A DNA stretch of 64,000 nucleotides from Ochotona curzoniae (GCF_017591425.1 NW_024465777.1:4154001-4218000), one strand, 5' to 3'. Shown: positions 50,672-62,727, counted from the stretch's first letter. Numbers and translations are program-made. Notes: generated by a model not told the origin, from the letters alone.

Positions 50672-53600
50672 CTGGGGAGTGGGTGAGGCTGGTCAGGTGA
50701 AGCCAATGAGGCCCTAGTTCTTGGGGGCTGCCAGTCATGCCCGCAGCCCACCTGGCCTGCGCCAGCAGGGCGCGCACGTCACCCATGGTGTCCTCGGCCC
50801 GCATCATGAGTAGGAAGGCTTGTTCCCCATTCTCAGACTTGACACGCAGCATGGAAAGCGGGGGCGCAGGAGCATCGGGGGACACGTGACTCCTGAGAGC
50901 ACAGAAGTGTCAGCTCTTGGGGGATCTAAGCCCCACAGCCTCACCTCTCTACCCTGCCCTCACCTCTCTCGTTCAGCGGCCAAGGCAGGTGTCTCCACTA
51001 TGATCTCCTGGACTTGAGCCGGCAGTGGGCAGCAGCTCTGGAAGGCACCAAAGAGGCCCAGGTCCCACTTTAGCCATGGCCCCAACCCTCACAGGGAGCA
51101 GCCAAAGGAGAAGCAGGTACTCTGCCTGAAGCCTAAGGGGAGGAGGCCCCAAGCAGGCCCCTCCAGGTGGCGGGAAAACAGCCCCACACAGGTGTTGACC
51201 AGGTGGATACCCAACCTAGCCTGGAGCCAGGGAAGCCTTCCCCAGGAAAGGTTGAGGGCAGTCTTTGGATGGGCAGGGGGGACAGGGGGGACAGGGGCAG
51301 CACACAGAAATCCCAGGGTCAGGGGAAGCTTCCTAGAGGACATGATACATCTGGGAAACAGCCAGCAGCTAATGTGGCTGAGCCAGAAGCAGATCAGACT
51401 GGGAGGGAGGAAAGTGTAGAGGTGATTGGGGAGGGTCCAGTGGTGTGGGCCAGGCCCTAGGTGCCAGCACAAGGACAACTGCCAGGGGAGGTACAGGTGG
51501 CAGGCCTAGAGCAATTGGGGCAGTGCATAGCAAGGAAGCAGGCGGCTGCAGGGCTGGGCTTAGGCGCTGGGGGTACAGAAGGTAGGGCAGCCCCAAGCAA
51601 CTGAGGTTTGCATTTTTCAGGGATGGAGGCCTGGGAAGAGAAACAGGATGGGAAATGGAGAAGGGGAAACTTCAGGAGGAGCCAGGGAAGCGGCCCTAGG
51701 ACTGTGCCGATGGCTGCAGGGGATGGCCTGGCCTCTTGACTAGGCTCAGAGATGGTGAAGAGCCTCACCTCTAACAGCTCCAGGGCTGGCCTCACCTGCA
51801 GAGTGTCCCTGATGGGGCCCCGGATGTCCACCACCTCTCCTTGCCGGATCACAAACTTGGGGAGCTTGTTCAGGAACTTCTCAGCGGTCATCGTGGAGCC
51901 TGCTGGGCCAGGGAGGGACTGCGAGTGGAGGAGGCAGCAGCTACCTGAAGCTGCTCCCGCACAGCCCCCAGCCCCTGGCTCAGCTCACCTTGCTGCTTCT
52001 CTGCTCTGTCCGAGGCCTTGCGCATCTTCTGCCAGCCCACCACACGGCCCTCCCCTGGGAATGGGTCCAGCCCGTTCTCCAGGTAGACCTGATTGCGCAG
52101 GTCGCTCACCTGGCCAGAAGAGGGCACCGGAGGTTGGCGCAGCTCTTCAGCCCAGGGTCCTTTCCTCACCCTCCTCCCTGGCCTGCCAGGAGGCACCCTG
52201 CCCCCACAGACCTGGGGATAGTATGACACAATGATGGCCTTAAGAGGGGAGGAGAGCCACATCCTGGGCCCAACCGTCTTCCCACCCGTTACCCTTCACC
52301 CGTGCCAGGGGAAAACAGCCCTGACAGCCCCTCAGGAACCTTGTCAGAGCCTCCCCCAGGGAAGAGATCATGGTCCCTGCACGGCAGACCCTGCCCCATC
52401 AGCCTGCAGCTAGCTCTCAGGTCCTTCTCTGGCAGGCATCACAAACGCCCCCCAGCCATGACTCATGCTGCTTGCTGCACAGTGGCAGCACGCACTGCCT
52501 CACGCCTCACCACAGAAATCACCCACCACTCTGGTGGGCACACTGCCCCAGGAGCTCCATGGTGCACCCTCGGCCTTAGACACAACCTACCTCAGCCAGG
52601 ATCCAGCTCAGGCCTGTGGAGCCCAGCATGCACCCCTCTGTTCTGTGCCCATGGCTCAAGGCAATTTCCTACTCTGGCCAGAAGGCTTCAGAAGTTCTGG
52701 AGGATGCAGGCCGCTAGCTCAGACTCCTCAGGAACCCCAGACTAGCAAGGTGTCTAGCAGGAGGTCCCAGGACCAAGGCTGGGCCTTCCTCCTGAGTGCC
52801 AGCAGAGGGCACCACCTCCCTTGGCAGCCTGGTCTCAGGCTCACCCATCAGAATGGCTGATGCTTGAGGAAGCTGTTGGTTCCTAGGCCCTTCCAAGCCC
52901 AGGCAGGGAGGGGTGGTCACCTTAAAGGGAACCCCATCGGGGTACAGTCTTTGGAGCTCTGAGGGGAAGAAGCCATCCAGGATGTCTCGGAGGCAGCGCT
53001 GCAGGGAGAACATGGAGGGTGGGGTGGTCAGGACCTAGGGGTGGGGGAACCCCGTGGCTACTTGCCCTGGGTTCTGGGCATAGACCCTTGTATTCACTCA
53101 GGTGATGTGGCCCCATGGAGGATGGGCGTTCCCCACCCCAGCTCCTACCTGAGTCGAGGGGTCGCAGAAAGGCCGGAAGGGCCCATCGAACATCATGATG
53201 CCATTCCGGTATAGTTTCAGTGGGATGGGCTCAAGGGCATTGAGCCGTGCTCCACCAGGCACTGGGGTCACCTGCATTTCCCCCTCTGTCACCAGCTCAC
53301 TGAGGTCCTGCAGGCTGGCCAGGAGCCTGTCAAAGTCCACCTCAGGGGGCACCACCGAGTCCCCTGGCAAAGAGGAGAGGCAGTGTGAGCCTCGCCACAG
53401 CTTCGTGGGTGCACCTGCCCCACATTGAATGGTGGCCTGTCTCCCGAGGGGCCACCTGAGGGTGAGGGTAGTCATATAATCGTGCCTTCAGCACTTGCTC
53501 AGTGTGGGCTGTTTGACACCCCCAATCTCACAGCAGGGACTATCAACATCCCCTTCTCTCAGATGAGGAAGTGGAGGCCAGAGGAATATGGCTTGCTTGG

Positions 53601-56600
53601 GACCGCATGGCAGGAAGTGGTGGAAGCAGCATCTGAACCCAGCTCTGGGTCAGACCCACCTCTTCCTCCTCTCTCTGTGTGACCTGAAGCAGGCCACTCA
53701 GCGCTTGGTGCCTTAGCACTCTGTCCTAGAAGGGCTGCCTTGGTCTCCAGGGCCGGGCAGCTGAGACTCTAAGGAGGTGAGCATGTATGAGCAGAACAAG
53801 TGCCCAAAGCCCGGGGACAGAAGCCGTTTCCATGTGCTGCAACAGGATATGCAAAATGGCTCCCCCTAGGGCAGGTGAATCTGGACTAGGGATGGAGCCA
53901 GGGTAGACCCCAACCTGCTGCAGTGCCCAGAGGAGGGGCTAGGGGTCAGAAGTCAGAGGCTTTTAGGATACTGGAGCAGCTGCTGGACAGAGCAGGAAAG
54001 GGGGGTGTCCGCTGGGCACAGACCCTTTTGAGAGGCTAATAAAGCTTTCGCTTCCTCTGCTAAAAACTCAATCTGGGGCTGAGCAGAAGCAAAACGGAAT
54101 GTGATGGCGTGTGTGACAGCAACAGCGGGTGCTAGAGCTAGGCGAGGACCCAGACCAGCCGGGGCCAATGGCGCGAGCTGAGGGGCAACTTGGTTCCAGA
54201 TAGGTTGTCCCCACCCAAAACCTCTCTCTGGGCCTTCTTGGAAGCTGTTTATCGCCAGGACTACCAGACTACAGCAAGCTATGGGACCAGGCTCTGGGAA
54301 CCCAAGTCCCTTCCCCACAGCAGGGCACAGCCTGTGCCAGGGGGCAGGGACAGGCTGCAGGTGCAGGCTACTGTTTCCTGTTAGCTCCGCAGCTGCTCTC
54401 CGAGACGGTTGGTTGGCCCCAGCTGGCTGCCTCTGCCCTCCTGTTTCTGGCTGTCCAAAGGGCTTTCCTTGATCCTCCTCTGGGGTCCCCCAGAGAGTCA
54501 GATACCCCCAGAGAAAACTCACAGGACATGCTGCCTGTTCCTGGGAGAGCTCAGGAACAGGCAGCCCAGCATCTTTTCCCTGAGCCTCTAGCGACTAAAA
54601 ACAGAGAGGAGAGCCTAAAAACAGCAATGAGCAGTCAGGGGCATCTCCTGCGTTGTGCCTGCCCTGCTTCTCTTCCTGGCCACAGCCAAGGGCAGGGCAG
54701 CACACAGTGGCACTGACTCCGAGGCCAGGGCTCCCACCGCCCAGATGGACAGGAGCTGGCCAGCTGGGGGAGAGAGCCAACAAGTGAGGAGAACTGGCCC
54801 TGCCGCTCTCAGCCAGCTGGGTGGGTGAGGGCACGGTGGAGCAGAGGGGAGACCCGAGGCCAGGGAAGGAGGAATTGCAGTTCCTGGCAGACCCTGGCTG
54901 AGCTGCCAACAGGAGGAATCCAATATAACCAGCCCATGGCAAGGCCTTGGGAGGCAGGAAGTCCAACAGAGGACCGACCCCTGTACTAGAGGGATGGACA
55001 GACAGTGAGGAGGGGGAATACGGGGTGAGGAAGGTCAGAAGGCAGGTTCCAGCTTTGGGCCCAAGCTGAAGGAGGGATGGGGTGGGGTGGGGAGGCACTT
55101 CCTGTCTGGGCCCTAGTTTTCCTGTGTGGAATGGGCAGATACCCATGCACCAGTACCAAGGAGCAGGAGGAGGGTACAGGCCTCATGAGGCAACCTGCCC
55201 TGGCTGGTAACTCAGCCTCAGGCCTGACACTGCTGGCAGCCCTCAGCATTGAATTTTAGGATGCCAAGCCCTTGGGTCCCTTTCGCTGGAATGTGCGTCA
55301 AGGCTGCTGAGAGCAGCAGGGAGGTGAGCGGATCAGGCTAGCACCCCTGGGCCCAGCCTAAGCTTCCCACAGCCTCCTGTGTCCCTACTTCCCAAGGGCA
55401 CCTCCATGGGCCTTACTTCCTCTTCTGGGAGTGAGGCCTGCCAGGCCCTGCCTGCCAGGCTGTGGTGAGGCTTAGAGGAAGTGCCTGGCAGCCTGTGGTG
55501 GCAGTTGACACCAACACCTATTACTCATCACCCGCCTCTCGCCCACCCTCACCATGTCTGTGAGACCTGGCCACAAGTCCCTCCCGCTAGGCTGTGCTCC
55601 TGGAGCCCTGGGCCCACGCCACATGTTCTTACTTCCTGCCTGCCACAGTACACCACACTGGGCACTCACTCCCTCAACACGGGGCTGATGGCCAGGCCTG
55701 GCCCAGGGTAGGCACCCAAGAGGCACAGTGCTGATCAGAGTGTGGGTTGACATGGCCTGAGGCCTAGCCCCTCATTGGGCTTCCCCTTCATGGGCCCCCT
55801 AGACGTTCCTCCCCAAGTTGGGGAGTCCCACACTCCGGAACATTCAAATCATCCCCGCCTCTGGTCCAAGGCAGAAGCTCTGGCTTCCCCCACCCCACCA
55901 TGGGCCTCTGGCTCAGAGCCCCTGGGGAGGGGTGCCTGCCAGGGGAGAGCCACGGGGGCCAGCACTTAGGGTCCCCAGGGTGGGGGCAGGCTGGAGTGTG
56001 GGGGTACTGCATTGGGGGAAGTCTCAGGAAGAAAAAACGTACAGGAAACACAAACGTGTCATTTGCTGGCAGGGGGTTCCAATGTAAGGCCCTTCCCCAC
56101 ACTGGAAATCAAGAAGTCAGATGGAGGCGGCCAGGCAGAGGGGCTGTGTGGTGTGGGTAGGGCATGGGGGGGCAAGTTGCAGGCTGCAAACCAGATCCAG
56201 AAAACAAAGGCCTGTTTGAGCCTTCCCCAAAGCAGCGGGGAGGTCCCCACTGTCAGGACAAAGGCACAGCACCCAGATGTTTGCTTAGCCCTCCCCCTGG
56301 CTGGGAAAGCTCCAGCCATGGCTGACACCAGCTCTGGCTTCAGTCAGGAGGCCTGGTGGTGGTTGGCGGGGGGCATCTTGCACCTCCCAGCCGCTCAGAG
56401 TCTTCCCCACAGCCACACTCCCTCCACTGTCCCAGCCCTCGTCTGCCCTTGCCTCACACGCAGTCCCCAAGGCCACACATCCCACCTCCCCAGCTCGTGC
56501 TCCACCCGGCGGTGCACCCACGCTGAATCTCGTCCCTTCCCTGCCCGACGGGGGTCCCACTTCCAGGTGGGCTTGCAGTCGGCCACAAGAGTCTAGATTC

Positions 56601-58271
56601 TTTGCATGCCTCAGTTTGCCCATCTGTAAAATGTAAAAATTCCTGACCCACACTGAAGCTGTTTATGAAAAGTGCTTTGAAAGCTGCTGATATTCCTCAA
56701 ATGAGGAATGAAGTCTTTTTAGAACAAGGTAGTGAGGTGGGGGAAAAAAAAACAAGGCAGTGGGTGGGGTGGGCTGTGTGTCTGACAGTTAGAAGGAACC
56801 GGCCAACACCTGGGCCTCAACACGCGGTCTGCAAGCCAGCTCTTTGCTGAACAGGTCCCTGTGACGCTCCTGCATGGGCTGGGGAAGCAGCACTGGCACC
56901 TGCTCCAAGGCTAGGCGTCCTGTGCTTGACTCGGCCTTTGCAACAGCAGTGGGGCAGAGCACACACTCACTTCACTGAGGCCGAATGTGCAACTTAGGGC
57001 ACAGGTATCGCTTGCCCAGCACACAGGAAACAGGTGGAGGAGTGGGGCTGGAGACCAGGCCTGCCTGATGCCAGAGCTGGAAAGGAGCCTTGTGGGCAGT
57101 CAGCACCACCCCATTTCACAGATGACCAGCAGGGTGAGGGGCACACCGTGAGCCCCCAACACCGAGAGCCCCGGCCATGACAACCCAGGAAGGGAGCCCA
57201 GGCAGCACCCACCCCTGGGAATAGCAGAGAGACTGCTGGGTAAGGGCAACAGCTTTGGCCTGGGGGGAGGGAGGTATCTGAGGACTACAGAGTCCAGGCA
57301 AATGCAAAAGTCTTGTCCCCTGGCCTCTGGGGCCTTTGCAGAACAGCAAGGCACATCCAAGGCGAGACCAGGAGGGAACCAGCTGGCTGGCTGGGCGGTC
57401 AGCACAGGAAACAAAAGAGGCCTTTCCCGTGCAGGGCATGCTGGGAGGCCAGGCCTCTAGAGATCTGTGGGAAGTAGGTAGCAGATCCTCCCCGCAAAAC
57501 CTTTCCCACTCTAAGGGAGCTGGGGGCAGGCCCTCTACCTGGCTTCCAGAACTTCTTGGCTGTCATCCAGTCCTTCCCGCCGTCCTCCATGTCAGCCTCA
57601 GAGTCTTCCTGGTCCATAGGCTCACCCACCCAGTGCAGCCCATAGTCACCGAGGAACCGCTGTGGGGGAAATGGAGGTGACATTATGGTCACCTTCGGTT
57701 CGGTCCCTTCCTGGGGAGCAAGCGGCCTCGACTCCACCCCAACCTGGGCCCTGGAGTGGACTGAACACAGAGTCGTTCTGAGGGGCCAGGGCCACTTCCT
57801 GCCTGTGGCCTGGGCAAGCCTCAGGAGATGACAGCAGCTAGGTATCTGTGCATCACCTGGCAGGAGAGCCCTGGGCAACTGCGTGGGTCTGACCTGAATA
57901 GGAGGGGATAGGGCCACGCTGGCTCTATGGCCTGAGGGTACTGCCCGCTACGTGCCAGCCTCCCCAGGGCCTGGTCTCACTGCCCTCTGCCACAGCAGGG
58001 CTTCTAACTGTCATACTTCCTGACTTCCCAAGGCTACTCTCTTCTCTCCCCTCCTTCCCTCAACCCACGCCATCCCCACACTCACTGAAAACTGCTCACG
58101 GTGCAGCCACCAACTACCCACCTGTTGCCACACCCAGTGGCCACATCTCTAGCCTCATCTCTTTTAACACCTGCTGGGTTTCCTCCCACCCTGGCTACTG
58201 CTTGGCCATCTCAGCTGCTTCCCCGCTTCTGTCGACACCGGAAGGTTTAAGGGGCTCCACACTGTCTACTC

Positions 58272-58310
<39 letters not shown>

Positions 58311-60989
58311 AAGAGATTTATTTGACAGGCAGAGTGACAGTAAAGATCTCCCATATGTGGGCTTGCTTCCTTAAATGGCTACAATAGCCAGGACTGGGCT
58401 AGGCTGAAGCCAGGAGCCTGGAACTCCAATGGGATTGCCTACCAAGGGTGGCAGGGGTCCCAGTACTTGGGTCATTTTCCACTGCATTCACAGGAAGCTG
58501 GGTCAGAAGTGCAACAGCCAGGGCTTGAACCAGTGCTCTGATGCAGGATGTTGGCATCACCAACAGCAGCTTCACCCACTGAGCCACAATGCCGGAGCCC
58601 ACAGTTCTTACGAATGCAGATCCCAGCCCTGACATCCATGCTCCCATCTCTGGGTAATGAGTAACTCACACTCAACAGTCATGGCTCCCCACCCCCACAC
58701 CACCTCTCACCCCCACTGGCTGGTCCTCCCATCTGTCAGTGGCACCCCTGTTCCCAGGCATCACGCAGGATCCATTCCCACCCCTGCCACCACACCCTGA
58801 CGGCCCACAGGCCTCAGGCTGCCACCCCCACAGCAGCCTCCAAGCCATCCCTTTCGCCCCGTCTGCTACTCCTGGCTGAAACCACGGACACTGTGTCCTG
58901 CTCCTGGGCTTCTCCCCCGACTCACACAGCAGAGCGGTGCTTCTGTCACATCACTCCTCCGACACGTCCCATGGTATCCCCTTCTTTCCTGATAGAACCC
59001 ACTCACGCCCTGGGCAGTGAGTCCCACATAATGTGGCCCTTCTGGCTTCTGGGCTCCCGCTGCCCATGCCCATCAACTACAACCAGCCAAGTTTATGTGA
59101 CGACAGGGGAGGCCTGGATTCTTTGCCCCCACTTCATCTCAAGTGTGTCACCCACTGGATTATTTTAGGGTGCCCTCTGTGTCTCCCTCTGCCCTCCAGA
59201 CTACCAGCCCAGTGAGGATGTGGAGTAGGTCTTTTTCATTCAGACCTGGGGCCAGGCACTAGGATGGGTGCTCCAGGGTGCCTGTCACCAGCACCTGTTA
59301 AGTCAATCAGGCCATCAGTGATGTGTGAGCGCCAGTGACACCCTCCCCGGGGACTGCAGCACCCCCGAGGAACCCCGGTGGGAGTGGGGAGCTGAGTTAA
59401 CCCACAAACCCAGCATGACAGGTGCTCCCAGCTGTACCTGACGCTTCGGGCTTTTAGGAACCCACTCTGTGCAGGGCGAGGAAGGCTGGCTCCTGCCAGG
59501 GTAGGTGAGAATGCCAGGGAAGCATGTGTGCCTGGGACCCTCCCTTGTTCCTGGCCTGACTGGTGCAAGCTTCACAGTCTGAATTGAGAGTGTGAATGGG
59601 AGGAAGACACCCCGTGCGGAGACAGAGGGAAGCCTGGATCAGTCCACACCAGGTCCTGGGTGCCCAAAGGGACCCTGCCCTGGCAGGAGGCACTAAGAAA
59701 GCACAGGGCAGGGACCCCGTCTGCCGGCAGGACATGGCTCGGGTGGAGTGAAAACTTGCCAGGGGCAGGCAGGAAACATGTTTCAGGTAGAGGGAACATC
59801 AACAGGCCCAGTCCTAAGCTGGGAACCAGTGGATGTGGTCGGTCCAAGAACCAGAAGCACAGCCCGTGGCTGGAGGGGAGAGGGGCTCAACCGAGACCGC
59901 ACATGTGTAGAGCCAGGCTGCAGTGGCCACGGCAGGGGCTCAGCAGTCGGCCCAGTGGTAAGGGACATGCTCAGAGCTACCCAGGTCGCCCTGGAGACCT
60001 CGGTGGAAATCCTGGGTAGAAAACCACAGGGCAGGGTGGGGAGGGGCCCAGAGACGAAGACCCCGGCTGGTTCCAAGGGGCAGACGGCCGGAGCCGGGAC
60101 TGCTGGCCGGGCTGCTTTCACCTCCATCTCCCCAATCTGCCGCTGCAGCTGCTCGCACATCATCTCCAGCTCCTGCTGCCGCTGCTGCGAAACCTCACCT
60201 TGGCGGGGGAGAAGAGGATGGGGTCTGGCTGCCCCAGCATAGAGGCTTCCAGGAGACCATCCACAGGACCCCTCCCTCTGTCCTCTCCCCCAGGCCAGTG
60301 AGGAGCACTCTGCATCCCTTGGGTCTGAGCCTCCTCCATGAACCCACACCTGTAGGACTTGGCCACCACAGCACTCTCTGCACCCACCAGGGAGTCAGCT
60401 GGATCCACTGGGGCCTTAAAGCCCAGATGTCACCACCCACCCTCCAGGAGCCCGGGTCCAAGGGAAGTCCCGCCTCCCCTTCCTTTCCCCCCTCCTTCCC
60501 AGGGCCACTTACCCTGATGTTCCTGGAGGGTCTTCACCAAGTCCTCCAGGGCCAGAATCTTCTGATCCTGCAGCAGTGAGGCCTAGCGTGAGCGCAAGGC
60601 CTGGCGCTTCCCCAGCTGCCTTCCAGATGGGAAGATGTAGACACTTGCTTGTGGGAGGCGCTGGGGAGCACAAAGGCTGGGCCCTGCCAACACAACGGCC
60701 CAGCCACTGCTCCTGAAAAGTACCACCCACACCCACCAGGTACTGCCTCAAACTCCATTCCCTACAAACCAGGGCCAAGGTCCACTGGGGAGAAGCCCCC
60801 CAGCCTGTCTGTGCAGACTCAGGGAGCTGGGTGTCCTAGGCCACGCTAGGCCATGACACTGGGCCGCTGAGCTCACCCAGCCCCTCACACCGGGGGTCCC
60901 ACCTTGGTCAGCAGCTCATCCGTCTGGGCCTTCACCAGCAGCTCCAGGTCCCACAGCTTCTTGGCCATCCTGGTCATCGCCTCAGAGTC
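50488..60989 (-). CDS. UBXN11: UBXN11 (socius), C-terminal 418 codons in 11 exons
   Basis: In transcript order the exons are 60989-60903, 60567-60513, 60198-60122, 57659-57539, 53363-53149, 52998-52921, 52109-51989, 51899-51796, 51037-50964, 50892-50752 and 50671-50488. They total 1257 nt with every phase consistent and GT-AG throughout. Layout: N-terminal coiled coil (first three exons), SEP domain (the 53363, 52998 and 52109 exons), UBX domain (last two exons). The first roughly 70 residues of the human protein have no match here and must lie beyond 64000. Family knowledge: UBXN11 is a cytoplasmic UBX adaptor that binds Rnd-family GTPases and is linked to loss of actin stress fibres. The UBX loop that normally reads FPR for p97/VCP binding is FPP here, as I recall it also is in human. 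The Gly-Pro-Ser-rich C-terminal tail of the human protein is reduced to a few residues. Confidence 0.95.
50752..50892 (-). CDS. UBXN11: UBXN11 exon: UBX domain, first half
   Basis: Acceptor TGCTCTCAG, donor GGCCAG|GTGGGC. PAPPLSMLRVKSENGEQAFL and the helix TMGDVRALLAQA of the ubiquitin-like fold. Confidence 0.95.
50964..51037 (-). CDS. UBXN11: UBXN11 exon: linker before UBX
   Basis: Acceptor GTGCCTTCCAG, donor CGAGAGAG|GTGAGG. SCCPLPAQVQEIIVETPAL; the junction codon AG|G gives Arg. Confidence 0.93.
51796..51899 (-). CDS. UBXN11: UBXN11 exon: MTAEKFLNKLPKFVIRQGEV
   Basis: Acceptor TGGCCCAGCAG, donor CTGCAG|GTGAGG. The segment between SEP and UBX, highly conserved (VIRQGEVVDIRGPIRDTLQ). Confidence 0.95.
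51989..52109 (-). CDS. UBXN11: UBXN11 exon: end of SEP domain
   Basis: Acceptor TTCTGGCCAG, donor CAGCAAG|GTGAGC. VSDLRNQVYLENGLDPFPGE and GRVVG close the SEP fold; a diverged basic/acidic linker follows. Confidence 0.94.
52921..52998 (-). CDS. UBXN11: UBXN11 exon: SEP domain middle
   Basis: 26 whole codons, RCLRDILDGFFPSELQRLYP and on to VPFK. Acceptor CTCCCTGCAG, donor TTTAAG|GTGACC. Confidence 0.95.
53149..53363 (-). CDS. UBXN11: UBXN11 exon: start of SEP domain
   Basis: Acceptor CTTTGCCAG, donor ACTCAG|GTAGGA. It encodes PPEVDFDRLLASLQDLSEL, a variable loop, then the SEP signature LKLYRNGIMMFDGPFRPF. Confidence 0.95.
53480..53690 (+). mobile_element. MIR element
   Basis: CAGATGAGGAAGTGGAGGCC, GCATCTGAACCCAGCTCTGG and the flanks match MIR. 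It lies in UBXN11 intron sequence just upstream (in gene sense) of the 53363 exon. Confidence 0.7.
56580..56710 (-). mobile_element. MIR fragment
   Basis: GCCTCAGTTTGCCCATCTGT then AAAATG is the hallmark MIR reverse-complement stretch. Confidence 0.7.
57539..57659 (-). CDS. UBXN11: UBXN11 exon: acidic linker and DWMTAKKFWKPG
   Basis: Acceptor TTTCCCCCACAG, donor AAGCCAG|GTAGAG. RFLGDYGLHWVGEPMDQEDS is nearly unchanged from human; the acidic stretch after it has diverged. Confidence 0.94.
58273..58309. repeat. (TG)n microsatellite
   Basis: About 15 uninterrupted GT units, then GCGTGT; likely length-polymorphic. Confidence 0.95.
58310..58601 (-). mobile_element. CSINE, old, beside a (TG)n tract
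   Basis: AAGAGATTTATTTGACAGGC to CCACAATGCCGGAGCCCA; the first CSINE after 14.5 kb without one. Confidence 0.82.
60122..60198 (-). CDS. UBXN11: UBXN11 exon: Gln-rich coiled coil
   Basis: Acceptor CCCCCGCCAAG, donor ATGGAG|GTGAAA. It encodes EVSQQRQQELEMMCEQLQRQ and on to GEME, denser in Gln than the human sequence as remembered. Confidence 0.92.
60513..60567 (-). CDS. UBXN11: UBXN11 exon: coiled coil, DQKILALEDLVKTLQEHQ
   Basis: Acceptor CACTGCTGCAG, donor CATCAGG|GTAAGT. 18 codons plus one base that completes a Gly in the next exon. Confidence 0.93.
60903..60989 (-). CDS. UBXN11: UBXN11 exon: coiled coil start
   Basis: Acceptor TATTTCCCAG, donor ACCAAG|GTGGGA. 29 codons, DSEAMTRMAKKLWDLELL and on, matching the human segment around RKLWDLEQQVKAQ. 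It is the most 5' exon recognisable in the window; its upstream neighbour is outside. Confidence 0.92.
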
Positions 60990-61370
60990 CTGGGAAATAG
61001 AGCCTGCCGAGCAGACAGAGTCTCAGGAGCCCAGGCCGGGGTGCGGGTGCCCAGGATCCCTGGACAGGGGCAACACTCCCACCACAGAGGCTGTGCCCAA
61101 CTCCACTGGGGTCAGTTCCCAGACCCTCACACATGCCCACTTCAGGAATCGGAGGTACTGAGCTCAGTCCTGTGACCAGTGCGTGTGACCAGTCAGCTGT
61201 GTGACACATCAGTCACCTCGCCCTGAAGTGTTGCCGGAAAGGCCACCTTCAGTCTAAACCAACCCTAACATCTAAGCTCCGATCTGCAGAAAGCAGCACA
61301 GCCTGGGGAAGATGGCAAACCTCGGACAAACTCACGAGGTGGGATGCACTGCTGCATGGCTGGCTGAGAG

Positions 61371-61705
61371 TCTTTTTTTTTTTTTAAGATTTATTTTTAT
61401 TGGAAAGTTAGAGATACAGAGAGGAGGAGAGACAGAGAGGAAGATCCCTGAGAGGAAGATTCACTCCCCAAGTGAGCACAATGGCCGATGCTATGCCGAT
61501 CCGAAGCCAGGAGCCAGGAACTTCGTCCAGGTCTCCCACACGGGTGCAGAGTTCCAAGGCTTTGGGCTGTCCTCAATCGCCCTCCCAGGCCACAAGCAGG
61601 GAGCTGGATGGGAAGTGGAGCTGCCGGGATATGAACTGGCGCCCATATGGGATCCCGGTGCAATCAAGACGAGGACTTGAGCCACTAGGTCACGCTGCTG
61701 GGCCC
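61371..61705 (-). mobile_element. CSINE
   Basis: T13 head to CACGCTGCTGGGCCCAG; a small duplication GAGAGGAAGAT at 61434-61460. Confidence 0.92.
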
Positions 61706-61736
61706 AGACTGGGAGTCTTAAGAAAAAAGTCAATGT

Positions 61737-62062
61737 TTGGTTTGGCATGGTAGCTTAGTGGCTAAAGTCCTCGCCTTGTACACTTGGGATCCCATATGGG
61801 CACTGGTCGCTGTGCCTGGCCGCTTTACTTCCCATCCAGCTTCCTGCTTGTGCCCTGGAAAAGCAGTAGAGGATGGCCCAAAGCCTTGGGACCCTGTACC
61901 CATGTGGGAGACCCGGAAGAAGCTCCTGGTTCCAGGCTTCAAATGGGCTCAGCACCTACTGTTGCTTGGGAAGTGAACCAACAGATGGAAGCTCTTCCTC
62001 TCTGTCTCTTTTCCCTCTGTAAATATGACTTTCCAATAAAAATAAATAAATCTTTAAAAAAG
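61737..62062 (+). mobile_element. CSINE
   Basis: TTGGTTTGGCATGGTAGCTT to AATAAAAATAAATAAATC. Confidence 0.9.
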
Positions 62063-62073
62063 AAAAGCCAATG

Positions 62074-62336
62074 TTGGGGCTGGTGAAGCACAGCCTGTGG
62101 TGCTGGCATGCTGTATGGGCGCTGCTTGGAGTCCTGTCTGTTCCACTTCCAAGCTAACTCCCTGCCAATGCACCTGCGGAGGCGTCTGTACTCAGCCGGG
62201 AGACTCAGAAGGAATTCCTGGCTCCTGGCTCTGGCCTGGCCCAGCTCCGGATGCTGCAGCCATTTTGGAAGTGAAACAGCGGATGGAAAATTCTCTCTCT
62301 CTAATTCTGCCTTTCAAAATAATAAAAAGCAAAACT
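62074..62336 (+). mobile_element. CSINE, old
   Basis: TTGGGGCTGGTGAAGCACAG to TTTCAAAATAATAAAAAG. Confidence 0.8.
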
Positions 62337-62714
62337 GAAAAGAAGTGATAGATTCCTCTTTGGAAATGTAACAATCAAATGCAGTGTCTGGCTCGCGATT
62401 AGACTAGTGGGAGGAAGCACTGTAGGAGACTTCCGGGGACACCAGTGCGCCTGAGCGGAAGAGAGAGCCATTGGAGAGCCAGGCATTTTCCACCGGCTTC
62501 GGTGTGAAAGCAGTGCCGGGAGCGAGTACATCTTTCCTTGTCCTTTGGCAAGGCACGGCCAAGTAGCTGGAGGTGAAGTAATGACTTCTGTAACTTGGTT
62601 CTCAATGGTACAGCCACACTGAACAGCATCGTCAATGGCCAAGGGATGGCAGAGGACAACCAGGAGCCCACTGTCCCGTTAGCACAGATGTCCCGCATGC
62701 CAGACATGTCTCAA
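62337..62714. other. Unassigned coding-like block between CSINEs
   Basis: GC-balanced, repeat-free sequence in the UBXN11 intron. On the plus strand it gives frames such as PERKREPLESQAFSTGF (from about 62450) and, in another frame, LVLNGTATLNSIVNGQGMAE (from about 62593); the minus strand has an open frame of about 100 codons. No protein was recognised. It could be a degraded retrocopy or chance. Confidence 0.3.
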
Positions 62715-62727
62715 AATAAAATGTTTG

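Larger units (their letters stand above)
53364..57538 (-). other. UBXN11: UBXN11 intron, CSINE-free 4.2 kb
   Basis: GC-rich unique sequence with two MIR fragments. The long frames here are unsupported by splice sites or similarity. Confidence 0.6.
57660..60121 (-). other. UBXN11: UBXN11 intron
   Basis: Unique CT/GC-rich sequence with the (TG)n tract and one CSINE. No exon seen. Confidence 0.6.

Noticed and set aside
51752..52745. Long plus-strand frames opposite UBXN11 exons
   Set aside because: Antisense shadows of conserved minus-strand exons and GC-rich introns; no splice logic or recognisable protein.
59783..60349. 188-codon minus frame around the UBXN11 coiled-coil exon
   Set aside because: Only 60198-60122 is exon; the rest is read-through into introns on both sides, shown by GT-AG sites and phase.
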